A stretch of 64,000 nt of DNA from Mucilaginibacter polytrichastri (GTDB lineage: Bacteria; Bacteroidota; Bacteroidia; Sphingobacteriales; Sphingobacteriaceae): contig NZ_MPPL01000001.1 in assembly GCF_001911425.1 (NCBI RefSeq), positions 3,835,597 to 3,899,596 of the forward strand. The letters are read 5' to 3'. The position numbers and the translations under genes are program-made. A model generated the notes under the pieces. The model did not search any database, was not told the origin of the DNA, and saw only the letters and a program-made list of their open reading frames with translations. Positions 46,022 through 54,096 of this stretch are shown piece after piece (within the stretch, counting starts at the first letter, position 1; each line of letters opens with the position of its first letter).

Positions 46022-46286
46022 ACTTTCTTTTTTCCGCAAAAAGAAAGTCACCAAAGAAAAACTCGTGGCTGCTCAATTTTCTATTAATGGATGTGCTGAA
46101 GCGAGTATTGTGCTGCCCGAAAATTAAGATGCCACAATTGTTAGGTTATTTGGGGATCATCAGCGCAGTAGATCTCAAATTATGAGCGGTGGCCTGACAG
46201 AAACGCGGGCCATGCGTAGGCCTTGTGTGGCGAAGCATTTTTCTGTCTTGATCGTTTGCCTACTTTTGGATCAAGCCAAAAGTAGG
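46022..46286. repeat. 265-bp element bounded by two hairpins
   Basis: The left boundary is an 11-bp stem ACTTTCTTTTT / AAAAAGAAAGT (46022-46032, 46038-46048). The right boundary is an 11-bp stem CCTACTTTTGG / CCAAAAGTAGG (46259-46269, 46276-46286). Both stems have short loops. The inside has no supported gene. The form resembles a dispersed non-coding repeat; copies elsewhere in the genome cannot be checked here. Confidence 0.5.
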
Positions 46287-46426
46287 TAGCCCCTGCAATG
46301 AGCAGACTGACGATAATTAAATTACTCCCTTTAATTAGTAGCAACCACATTAATCAAAGCACTGTCTGTATAAGTTGGCGATTGCTTCGTTCTGAATAAC
46401 GCAAAATTATGTAATGAACTCCCCCA

Positions 46427-47962
46427 CTACAAGTCATCAACCATTCCCAAATAAACCTCGGCCTGCTCATTAATCTTTCTCAACTCTTCAGCCGGAAACT
46501 TGCGCATAATTTTATACATCATACCAATGCGTGGGTTACGTTCTAACGCTTCGGCATTGCGGTCAAAGAAGTTCCAATAGAGGCTATTGAACGGGCAGGC
46601 ACGGTCGCCGTATTTCTTTTTGTAGTCGTAGTGGCAATTTTTGCAGTAGTCGCTCATTTTGTTGATGTACGCAGCCGAGGATACGTAGGGCTTGGATGCA
46701 ATAATGCCGCCATCTGCAAATTGGCTCATGCCGCGGGTATTGGTAATTTCTACCCATTGCAGGGCATCAATGTATACACCCAAATACCATTGATCTACCT
46801 CATCGGGATTAGAACCCGAAAGTAGCGCAAAGTTACCGATCACCATCAGCCGCTGGATGTGGTGCGCCCAGGCGCTATCGAGCGACTGGCCTATACACTT
46901 GCCGAGGCAATTCATCTTCGTGTTACCATCCCAAAACCATTTGGGCAGTTTGCTTTGATGGTTAAAGAAATTCAGCGTTTCATATGCTGGCATCTTAGCC
47001 CAATAAACTCCGCGCATAAATTCGCGCCAGCCAATTACCTGCCTCACAAAGCCCTCTACCTGTGCAAGTGTAATGGCTTCTTTATTTTTATCCCATTGGG
47101 CAAGTACTGCCGTAGTAATTTCGACCGGCGAGATCATTTTAACATTTTGGGCGAACGACAAGCGCGAGTGAAACAAGCTGATATGCTCGTTAAGCATGGC
47201 ATCCTCATAAGTACCAAAATGCGGTAGCAGGTTTTCGCAAAAATAGCTGAGCGATTGCAACGCTTCCGTGCGCGATAGTGGCCAACCGAATTCCTCAGCA
47301 TCTACCTTACCAAAATACTTCACTCCCATTTTATCGATCATTGCTTTTAACGCCAACACGTTATGATCAAACCGGATAGGCTCCTGCAATGGTACTTTGT
47401 AATCGTATTTCTTGCGGTTATCATGATCAAAGTTCCACTTATTACCCAGTGGGTCTTTGCCTTGCATCAGGATCCCTAAACGGGTGCGCATGTTCCGGTA
47501 AAAGGTCTCCATCAGATAACTTTTACGGTCGCCAAAAAAATCGCGCACTTCGTAACGGGTGGTTAAAAAATGTTCGGTATCGGCTACACCGCTGTCAATG
47601 GAGAGTGTTTGGCAAAAGGCTTTAAGTTGTTCGTCAAGCCGGTATTCGTCGGGCAATTGATATTCAAAACGGTTGATCTTATGCCTAGAAATAAGCTGTT
47701 GCAGGTTTGTATCGAAGTTTTGCAGATTATCTGTATCATCCAACTTTATATAAATAACCCGGTGACCAGCTTTAGTAAGCTGATGCGCAAAATTGCGCAT
47801 GGCTGCAAAAAAGGCCAGTATTTTTTGTACATGATGCATTACGTATTGCTGTTCCTGCATTACTTCCATCAGCACATAATATACTTCGAGGTCATTTTTA
47901 GCAAACCAGCTATGCTTGCTGTTTAACTGATCGCCAAGAATAAGCCGGAGTGTTTTTGTCAT
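46427..47962 (-). CDS. FeS-type bacterial cryptochrome/(6-4) photolyase
   Basis: A 511-residue protein of the iron-sulfur bacterial cryptochrome and photolyase class (deoxyribodipyrimidine photolyase-related family). It starts LRLILGDQLNSKHSWF, the family hallmark, and has VIGWREFMRGVYWAKMP and HHIQRLMVIGNFALLSG in the FAD-binding half. Four Cys fall near residues 350 (NCLGKC), 437 and 440 (YCKNC) and 453 (RACPF), matching the positions of the 4Fe-4S ligands of Agrobacterium PhrB (350, 438, 441, 454). PhrB repairs (6-4) photoproducts with light. It is the most downstream gene of a leftward photolyase group. Confidence 0.92.
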   Translation of the reverse strand: MTKTLRLILGDQLNSKHSWFAKNDLEVYYVLMEVMQEQQYVMHHVQKILAFFAAMRNFAHQLTKAGHRVIYIKLDDTDNLQNFDTNLQQLISRHKINRFEYQLPDEYRLDEQLKAFCQTLSIDSGVADTEHFLTTRYEVRDFFGDRKSYLMETFYRNMRTRLGILMQGKDPLGNKWNFDHDNRKKYDYKVPLQEPIRFDHNVLALKAMIDKMGVKYFGKVDAEEFGWPLSRTEALQSLSYFCENLLPHFGTYEDAMLNEHISLFHSRLSFAQNVKMISPVEITTAVLAQWDKNKEAITLAQVEGFVRQVIGWREFMRGVYWAKMPAYETLNFFNHQSKLPKWFWDGNTKMNCLGKCIGQSLDSAWAHHIQRLMVIGNFALLSGSNPDEVDQWYLGVYIDALQWVEITNTRGMSQFADGGIIASKPYVSSAAYINKMSDYCKNCHYDYKKKYGDRACPFNSLYWNFFDRNAEALERNPRIGMMYKIMRKFPAEELRKINEQAEVYLGMVDDL

Positions 47963-48394
47963 ATGGCTACAACGCTTATACGCATGGTTAGTTTAGACAT
48001 GCCTTAAAAGTTCAGGAAAAAAGCTTAAACGGTTATTGGTGGGCTTTATGAAATAGCTTCTTAACGAAGTCTTTGAAATAATCAAAGCCTTCGAACGCAA
48101 TGGCGGCGATGCCTATAATTACGGTAAATTCTTCGAAGGAGTTCATTTTTGGTTTATTAACAATACGAAATTACGTATTTATTTATATGATATAGAACGC
48201 TTTTGCACAGAAAAAGTTACAGTTAAGGCATCAGAATAGTGTCATCTAATCTAACTGCCGTCACGATGATCACTTGCTTCAAGATTCCATATGCCTGGTA
48301 TATAAAATGCAATGTTTATTACCTGTCCTGTAGGATCCTGAAACAAGTTCAGGATGACGGGCGGTTATATCAGGTTATATCAAGGGATACCTAA
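47963..48394. other. intergenic region with a small ORF and a palindrome
   Basis: 430 bp between the two photolyase-family genes. It holds one candidate 37-codon gene (48033-48146) and a TCCTGAA / TTCAGGA palindrome at 48336-48354 that resembles a dispersed repeat (TTCAGGATGACG). Nothing else is evident. Confidence 0.5.
48033..48146 (-). CDS. candidate small protein, 37 residues
   Basis: A short frame starting MNSFEEFTVIIGIAAIAFEG and ending KLFHKAHQ. It would be an amphipathic or membrane-associated helix with a basic tail. Codon use and absence of AT-rich bias make it plausible, but it is not supported by a promoter or homolog I can name. Confidence 0.4.
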   Translation of the reverse strand: MNSFEEFTVIIGIAAIAFEGFDYFKDFVKKLFHKAHQ

Positions 48395-49687
48395 TTATGC
48401 TACGTCTTTACTATGCGATAACCACAATGCCAGGTAATCATCCTTACTTTCGGCATTTAATTTAGCCGTATCAAAGTATTTGTTTTCGCGGGGGTCGTTA
48501 CCTACACCGGCTACAAAAATCCAGTTGCCCCAGTTGCTGGCAGGCGAATAATCTATCAGTACACTCTCAAAATAAAGCGCACCGCGGGTCCAGTCTACTT
48601 TTAATTCCTTGATAAGATAAGCGGCCAGGGCCTGGCGGGTTTGGTTATTGATAAAACCAGTATGGTTAAGCTCGGTCATGGCTGCATCGATGGCGGCGTT
48701 ACCAGTGGTACCGTTTTTCCAACTCTCAAAAAGTTCGTCTTGTTTTGGGGCAACTTCAGGTGCTTCGGCTTTAAAACCTTCGGCATTAAAAAACTTGGTA
48801 CTGCCGTGTTTCTTAAACATAAACCTAAAGTAATCGCGCCACAACAACTCGAGCACCAGTGGGTTGTTGTTATGATGAAAATGCTGCATCACACTCCAAT
48901 ACACCTGCCTGGGCGATAAACAACCCAGCGCCAGCCATGGAGATATGCCTGAAACATAAGTTTGCATACCATTGCGCGCAGGCTTCGAGCCCATTGCTGC
49001 CAGGGCATGCGTAATGTAGAGTTGCAACTGCTCGCTACCCGCAGTTTCGCCACCTGTAAAGGTAAAGCGGGCACGGCTATCGGCAAGCGGCTCTTCTAAG
49101 CCTAATTGTTGCAGGGTTGGTATTTCTCCGGGTTCTGCATTATCGGGCAAATCAATACGCTCAGGCGCTTGTACACTTGGTCGTACATCGCTATCGCGTT
49201 CTACCTTCTTTTTAAAAACGGCAAAGCTATCGGGGATATCCTTTATCGGGAAAGGCAGGTCTTCTTTATGGTAAAGGGTATGGCCTATAAAATGTTTAAG
49301 ATTAAGTTTGATCTTCCAAAGTGCAGCTTCCAAGGCTTCAGAGATGGCAGTTTCCTCAAAAGACACCTCACGGTGATGGTAAACTTCATTCACCTGGTAC
49401 TCTTGCGCCAGTTGAGGGATTAATTCGGCAGGGTTACCTGTGCGCACAATCAGATCGCCGCCCAGGGCTTGCAGGTTTTGGCGCAGGTTGGCTACAGACT
49501 CTATTAAAAACCGGGCGCGGATGTTACCTGTTTTAGGCGCACCAGCTTCGGTTGTTGTAAAATAATAGGGATCGAAGATATAAACAGGCAATACTTTATC
49601 GGCTTTGCGTGTAGCTTCTAACAATATCTCGTTATCGTTTACACGCAAATCATTTCTGAACCAAACCAATATTGTCTTATTGCTCAT
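48395..49687 (-). CDS. CRY-DASH cryptochrome
   Basis: A 430-residue member of the photolyase/cryptochrome family. It starts LVWFRNDLRVNDNEILLEA and has LYHKEDLPFPIKDIPDSFAVF, LELLWRDYFRFMFKKHG and the C-terminal ASNWGNWIFVAGVGNDPREN, where GNDPRE..YF is diagnostic of CRY-DASH. These proteins bind FAD and usually a folate antenna, and repair cyclobutane dimers in single-stranded or looped DNA with blue light. DUF2256 lies directly upstream on the same strand. Confidence 0.94.
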   Translation of the reverse strand: MSNKTILVWFRNDLRVNDNEILLEATRKADKVLPVYIFDPYYFTTTEAGAPKTGNIRARFLIESVANLRQNLQALGGDLIVRTGNPAELIPQLAQEYQVNEVYHHREVSFEETAISEALEAALWKIKLNLKHFIGHTLYHKEDLPFPIKDIPDSFAVFKKKVERDSDVRPSVQAPERIDLPDNAEPGEIPTLQQLGLEEPLADSRARFTFTGGETAGSEQLQLYITHALAAMGSKPARNGMQTYVSGISPWLALGCLSPRQVYWSVMQHFHHNNNPLVLELLWRDYFRFMFKKHGSTKFFNAEGFKAEAPEVAPKQDELFESWKNGTTGNAAIDAAMTELNHTGFINNQTRQALAAYLIKELKVDWTRGALYFESVLIDYSPASNWGNWIFVAGVGNDPRENKYFDTAKLNAESKDDYLALWLSHSKDVA

Positions 49688-49935
49688 TCTATAGCTTTAG
49701 CCTAGCGGATTTGTAAAAATTGCAATTATTTGTGTCATTTGCACACACTCAATCAATTTTTGACATCTTCCCAACATTTCATCCACCCAGGGGTACATGG
49801 GCGCACTTACAGATTATTGTATAAAGGTAATATATTGTTGAAAGATAAAATATAGCGTAACATAAATTTTGCCTGTTCATTTTTAAATCAACAAGTGCAT
49901 ACTAATGGCACCATACAAACAAACGCGTTTTGTAA

Positions 49936-50082
49936 TCATTTACTTCTTCTGCATCTTTCGCTACAATATTTTACATCATCCCAGTTCTTTTCCCATTTTT
50001 TGCGCCAGGCAAAAGGTAAGCTGCAATGCGCGCATATTTTAGTCGGCAGGTTTTCTTTCAGGATTCTTTTCGGTGCTGGCAT
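49936..50082 (-). CDS. DUF2256 zinc-ribbon protein, 48 residues
   Basis: A short gene reading MPAPKRILKENLPTKICAHC and then SLPFAWRKKWEKNWDDVKYC, ending SERCRRSK. The pattern C-x-x-C ... W-R-K-K-W ... W-x-x-V-x-Y-C-S-x-x-C is the DUF2256 signature. Four Cys suggest one bound zinc. DUF2256 genes are known to sit beside cryptochromes and photolyases in diverse bacteria, and it is here 248 bp upstream of CRY-DASH on the same strand. Function is unknown; it may be a DNA- or RNA-binding partner. It is divergent from the TetR gene. Confidence 0.88.
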   Translation of the reverse strand: MPAPKRILKENLPTKICAHCSLPFAWRKKWEKNWDDVKYCSERCRRSK

Positions 50083-50148
50083 TGTTTAATGAATGTAAAT
50101 ATTAAGCATATTGTTTATGTATTACATAATTATCTGCCGAATTTATAA

Positions 50149-50171
50149 TACAAGCATGACATTTGCTTGTA
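50149..50171. promoter_or_regulatory. palindromic operator between DUF2256 and TetR genes
   Basis: TACAAGCA at 50149-50156 is mirrored by TGCTTGTA at 50164-50171 with a 7-bp spacer. A third half site, ACAAGCA, lies at 50198-50204 just before the TetR ATG. The position between divergent genes suits autoregulation by TetR and control of the photolyase genes. Confidence 0.6.
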
Positions 50172-50209
50172 GATATTACTGTAACTTTAAAGCATAAACA
50201 AGCAGCATT

Positions 50210-50863
50210 ATGGCCACTATTGAGAGCATACAATCCGCTTATATAGATTATGTACTTACCCAGGGCGAGCAACCTAAGTCGGTATACGTATTTGCGAAAC
50301 ACAATGAAATTACTGAAGAAGAGTTTTATCGTTTCTTTGGTTCGTTTGAGGCATTAGAGCAAAACATCTGGGCCGAAATTGCTACAAAAACCATTACCGA
50401 AATTAAAACCCAGGAGATCTGGCTACAATACTCATCGAGAGAAAAAGCCCTGTCTTTCTTTTACAGCTTTTTCGAATTATTGAAAGGCAGCCGCAGTTTT
50501 GCCATTTACAGCATTAACAGGCAGCCTAAAAGCTTATCGCATCCACGGGTTTTAGATACACTAAAGGTGATTGTTGAGAATTTTGCAGACGATGTGATTA
50601 AGCAAGGCCTGGAAACGGGCGAACTGGCAGACCGCCGCTTCCTGTCTAAAAGATATAAAGACGGACTTTGGATGCAGTTTGGCTTTGTACTTAACTTCTG
50701 GATTAACGATAACTCGGCCGGGTTCGAAAAAACCGACGAAGCTATTGAGAAAGGCGTTAACGTAACCTTCGACCTGTTTCAACGCTCGCCGATTGATAAC
50801 CTGCTGGAATATGGCAAGTTTTTGGCCAAGAATGGTAAGTTTAAAGAGCGAATGGGGGTGTAA
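50210..50863 (+). CDS. TetR-family transcriptional regulator
   Basis: A 217-residue protein. The N-terminal helix-turn-helix region is less typical than usual (YIDYVLTQGEQPKSVYVFAKHNEITEEEFYRFFGSFEALEQNIW), with the phrase F-x-x-F-x-S-x-E-x-L of TetR helix 4. The C-terminal helical ligand-binding domain has SINRQPKSLSHPRVLD and FILNFW-like segments. It starts 6 bp after an ACAAGCA half site and 39 bp after the full palindrome, so self-regulation is plausible. It heads the rightward group (HAD, ABC1, and, after a hairpin, epimerase-like proteins and photolyase). Confidence 0.85.
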   Translation: MATIESIQSAYIDYVLTQGEQPKSVYVFAKHNEITEEEFYRFFGSFEALEQNIWAEIATKTITEIKTQEIWLQYSSREKALSFFYSFFELLKGSRSFAIYSINRQPKSLSHPRVLDTLKVIVENFADDVIKQGLETGELADRRFLSKRYKDGLWMQFGFVLNFWINDNSAGFEKTDEAIEKGVNVTFDLFQRSPIDNLLEYGKFLAKNGKFKERMGV

Positions 50864-50869
50864 CCCCTC

Positions 50870-50950
50870 CAAGCCCTCCCTGAAGAGAGGGCTTGATGTT
50901 TAATCATAATATTAATTTTTAAATCCCAAAGTCTCCCCAACCGGGGGAGA
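50870..50950. repeat. pair of GC-rich hairpins
   Basis: Two hairpins, CAAGCCCTC/GAGGGCTTG (50870-50895) and TCTCCCC/GGGGAGA (50932-50950), with TTTAGAGGGGG following. The form resembles a CCCTCTAAATCTCCCC-type dispersed repeat common in this phylum; the first hairpin could attenuate the TetR transcript. Confidence 0.55.
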
Positions 50951-50968
50951 TTTAGAGGGGGCTTTTCT

Positions 50969-51637
50969 ATGAGAAAATTTGCTGCCATATTTGATATGGA
51001 CGGAACACTAATTGACAATAACGTTTACCATTTCAAAGCTTATCAGCAATTATTTGAAACACACGGTTTACCGGCGCTTTCGCAACAATTATTTAATGAG
51101 CAGCTGAGCGGTGTACCTGGCTTAATGGGGCTGCACCACATCCTCGACGGCCAGTTTAACGATGACGAACTGAAAGCCATGTTTGAGGAAAAGAATGAGC
51201 TTTACAAAAAGCTGTACGCGCCTTTTATTAAACCAATTACCGGTTTAGAGCACTTTTTGGCTGAACTGAAAGACGCTGGTGTGATTATGGCGGTAGCCAC
51301 ATCGGCATCGCGTGGCAATGTTGATTATGTGTTCGGGCATTTAAACATCCGCCAGTATTTTGATGCTATAGTTGATAATACAGGGCTTACCCGTGGCAAG
51401 CCCGACCCTGAAATATTTTTAAAGGCAGCCACTGCACTTAACATGCAGCCTGCCGATTGTGTGGTTTTTGAAGATTCGATCTCCGGCGTTAAAGCAGCAA
51501 ATAGCGCCGGCATGAAAGTGGTAGCCATTACCACTACACACAAACCCGGTGAACTGAAACCCGTTGATATTTTAATTAACGATTATACAGACATCGACCT
51601 TAACAAACTGGCTGCATTATTTGACGATAAAAGATGA
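50969..51637 (+). CDS. HAD phosphatase, beta-phosphoglucomutase-like
   Basis: A 222-residue HAD-superfamily protein with all four motifs: FDMDGTLIDNNVYHF (nucleophile Asp and acid/base Asp), VATSASRGN, RGKPDPEIFLKA (Lys) and VFEDSISGVKAA. The helical cap between motif I and II (LPALSQQLFNEQLSG) fits the beta-phosphoglucomutase/phosphatase subgroup. It could be a sugar-phosphate phosphatase or mutase. It overlaps the next gene by 4 bp (ATGA), so they are translationally coupled. Confidence 0.92.
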   Translation: MRKFAAIFDMDGTLIDNNVYHFKAYQQLFETHGLPALSQQLFNEQLSGVPGLMGLHHILDGQFNDDELKAMFEEKNELYKKLYAPFIKPITGLEHFLAELKDAGVIMAVATSASRGNVDYVFGHLNIRQYFDAIVDNTGLTRGKPDPEIFLKAATALNMQPADCVVFEDSISGVKAANSAGMKVVAITTTHKPGELKPVDILINDYTDIDLNKLAALFDDKR

Positions 51638-52953
51638 GTGACCAAAGTAAAGAACAAAACAGCATGCCAACCTCCAAAGTGGAGCGATCTGCCCGCTTTG
51701 TAAAAACCGGCTTCCAGGTTGGCGGTAATTATATTAAGCATTATTCTAAAAAACTCTTCAATCCCGATATGGACAAGAGCCAGTTGAATGAGGATAATGC
51801 TACAGATATCTACGCCTCATTAAGCGAACTGAAAGGCAGCGCGCTGAAAGTAGCCCAAATGCTGAGCATGGATAAAAACCTGCTGCCTACAGCGTATGTG
51901 GACAAATTTTCTCAATCGCAATATAACGCCCCTCCACTGTCGGGCCCGCTGATTGTGCAGACTTTTAAAAAGTATTTTGGTAAATCGCCCGAGCAAATCT
52001 ACGATAAGTTTAACCTGCGGTCTACCAATGCTGCTTCAATAGGCCAGGTTCACGAGGCCGAACTGGATGGCCGTAAGCTGGCTGTAAAAATCCAGTACCC
52101 CGGCGTGGGCGACTCCATTTCATCCGACCTTAAGCTGGTAAAGCCTTTTGCTTTCCGCCTGCTGGGCATGAGCGAAAAAGAACTGGATGTTTACATGCGC
52201 GAGGTGGAAGAACGCCTGCTCGAAGAAACTGATTACGAGCTGGAAGTACGCCGTTCTATCGAGTTTTCTACCGCATGCGCCAATCTGAACAATGTGGTAT
52301 TCCCCGAATATTTCCCTGCACTATCCAGCAAACGTATTATTACCATGAGTTGGATTGATGGGCAACATTTAAAGGAATTTATGGCTACTAATCCTTCACA
52401 GGAATTACGTAACCAGATAGGCCAGGCATTGTGGGACTTCTACAACTTCCAGCAGCACGAACTGCGTGCCGTACACGCCGACCCGCACCCGGGTAACTTT
52501 ATGATAACCCCCGAAGGCAAACTGGGCTGTATTGATTTTGGCTGTATTAAAGAGATGCCCGAAGATTTTTATTATCCTTTCTTCTCGCTTACGTCAACCA
52601 ATTTGTTAGATGACAAGGCCGAAACCATCAAAGCTTTCCGTGAACTGGAAATGATTTTACCGAAAGATTCGCCGCAGCAAATAGAGTTTTACTATACTCA
52701 GTATAAGCAAATGATCGGCCTTTTTGCCAAACCTTATCTGGGTACTACCTTTAATTTTGGCGAAACTGCCTTTTTTGATGACCTGTACAGTTTTGGCGAG
52801 CAAATAGCCAAAATGCCTGAGTTTAAACAGGCTCGTGGGGTAAAACACTTTATTTATGTAAACCGTACCAATTTTGGCTTGTACAATATTTTGCACGAGT
52901 TAAAGGCTGAGGTAAGGACAGATACTTTTAAGCCGCATTTGGTTGGAGCATAA
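51634..52953 (+). CDS. UbiB/ABC1 (AarF) kinase-like protein
   Basis: A 439-residue atypical kinase of the UbiB/COQ8 family. The N-terminal signature, normally KxGQ, here reads LKVAQMLSMD, with Ala for Gly. Then come the nucleotide-loop NAASIGQVHEAEL, KIQYPGV, the catalytic VHADPHPGNF and metal-binding CIDFGC. Family members help quinone synthesis and are ATPases rather than protein kinases; the target here is unknown, though menaquinone is the likely quinone in this phylum. It is coupled to the HAD gene and followed by a strong hairpin. Confidence 0.92.
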   Translation: MSDQSKEQNSMPTSKVERSARFVKTGFQVGGNYIKHYSKKLFNPDMDKSQLNEDNATDIYASLSELKGSALKVAQMLSMDKNLLPTAYVDKFSQSQYNAPPLSGPLIVQTFKKYFGKSPEQIYDKFNLRSTNAASIGQVHEAELDGRKLAVKIQYPGVGDSISSDLKLVKPFAFRLLGMSEKELDVYMREVEERLLEETDYELEVRRSIEFSTACANLNNVVFPEYFPALSSKRIITMSWIDGQHLKEFMATNPSQELRNQIGQALWDFYNFQQHELRAVHADPHPGNFMITPEGKLGCIDFGCIKEMPEDFYYPFFSLTSTNLLDDKAETIKAFRELEMILPKDSPQQIEFYYTQYKQMIGLFAKPYLGTTFNFGETAFFDDLYSFGEQIAKMPEFKQARGVKHFIYVNRTNFGLYNILHELKAEVRTDTFKPHLVGA

Positions 52954-53035
52954 AATCCAACCTTATTATTGATAGGCTTAAAAGCTATCGGGATTACAAC
53001 CTCATAGCTGTCGAGGTTCAGTATTTTATATCCCC

Positions 53036-53069
53036 CTTCGTCATCCTATGCAAACATAGGATGACGAAG
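53036..53069. terminator. strong terminator/palindrome after the TetR unit
   Basis: Perfect 15-bp stem CTTCGTCATCCTATG at 53036-53050 and its complement at 53055-53069, loop CAAA, followed by TATTTT. It lies 82 bp after the UbiB-like gene. The GTCATCC core resembles the motif at 48336-48360, so it may also belong to a repeat family. Confidence 0.75.
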
Positions 53070-53198
53070 TATTTTAGACCGATACTAATCTGTTCCCAGT
53101 CGCCCCCCCTTTCATAAACGCCTAAAAAATCAGGCCTAAAAACTTTTAAACATCTATTGTAAAAACCCCCTGCTCTTTTTATTGTTGCAATTACAGAT

Positions 53199-54077
53199 AT
53201 GAAAGTGCTGCTTACCGGAGCGAATGGTTACATAGGTACTTTATTGATCCCGGCATTGCTGGAGAAAGGTCATGAAGTGGTATGCCTTGTACGCGACAAA
53301 AATTTATTTGCCAAACAAAGTGCTTATGCCGATAGGGTAACTATTATCACTGGTGATTTGCTGCGCAGCCATAGTATGGAGCCCCTGCCAACAGATATTG
53401 ATGTGGCTTATTACCTGGTTAATGCCATGGTACAAACATCGGGCTTTGCCGGTTTAGAGGCTATTGTGGCTCAAAACTTTGTTGACGCCATCGACAAAAC
53501 TTATTGTAAGCAAATTATTTCGCTGAGCGATATCGACGATCATTTAACCACTGTTGGCCTCTCGCGCCAGCATGTAGAAGATATTTTGGCCAAGGCCGAC
53601 CCAGCTATTACGATATTGAAAACCACTATGATGGTAGGCTCGGGCAGCATTGCTACCGAACTGCTGGATGGGCTTACCCGCAAAATGCCTGTTATAATTG
53701 CTACAAACTGGGCCAAGGCACAAGAGCAGCCCATTGCCGTTTGTGATGTAATTAATTACTTAACAGGCTGCCTGCTTAATGAGGCTTCGTACAACAGCGA
53801 GTTCCATATCAGCGGGCCGGATGTAATTAGCTTTAGGCAAATGCTGATGATCTACGGCGAAATTTGCCGTAATACCGTTACCAAAATTGTTACTGTACCG
53901 CAGGTATCGGCTGCACTGTCTTCTTACTGGCTTAACTTTTTAACGCCTATCAGTTATTCGCATGCCAAAACGCTGGTAGAAAATTTGAAGTACGATTTGA
54001 TATCGCGCGATGATGCGATATTGGATATTGTGCCCATGAAACGACTTACTTTTAAAGAAGCCTTACAACAGGCATGA
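53199..54077 (+). CDS. NAD(P)-binding, NmrA/SDR-like protein
   Basis: A 292-residue atypical short-chain dehydrogenase fold. The Rossmann glycine motif is MKVLLTGANGYIGTLLIP. It lacks a clear YxxxK pair: the region after VAYYLVNAMVQTSG has SLSDIDDH instead. The C-terminal part resembles the shorter of two known Bacteroidota SDR types (the longer one carries a DUF2867 extension, absent here). The substrate is unknown. The next gene follows 19 bp later, so an operon with TIGR01777 and photolyase is likely. Confidence 0.85.
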   Translation: MKVLLTGANGYIGTLLIPALLEKGHEVVCLVRDKNLFAKQSAYADRVTIITGDLLRSHSMEPLPTDIDVAYYLVNAMVQTSGFAGLEAIVAQNFVDAIDKTYCKQIISLSDIDDHLTTVGLSRQHVEDILAKADPAITILKTTMMVGSGSIATELLDGLTRKMPVIIATNWAKAQEQPIAVCDVINYLTGCLLNEASYNSEFHISGPDVISFRQMLMIYGEICRNTVTKIVTVPQVSAALSSYWLNFLTPISYSHAKTLVENLKYDLISRDDAILDIVPMKRLTFKEALQQA

Positions 54078-54096
54078 TATTAGCGGGTACTTTGGT

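Larger units (their letters stand above)
45756..46426. other. intergenic region with two repeat elements
   Basis: About 670 bp without a supported gene. It contains the 26-bp piece of the GTCATTGCGAG family (45910-45935) and a 265-bp element flanked by two hairpins (46022-46286). A short frame on the plus strand inside the latter (K-V-T-K-E-K-L-V... ending at PEN) is not called as a gene. Confidence 0.6.

Noticed and set aside
49895..50089. 64-codon plus-strand frame
   Set aside because: It is antisense to the DUF2256 gene, which has a clear protein signature.
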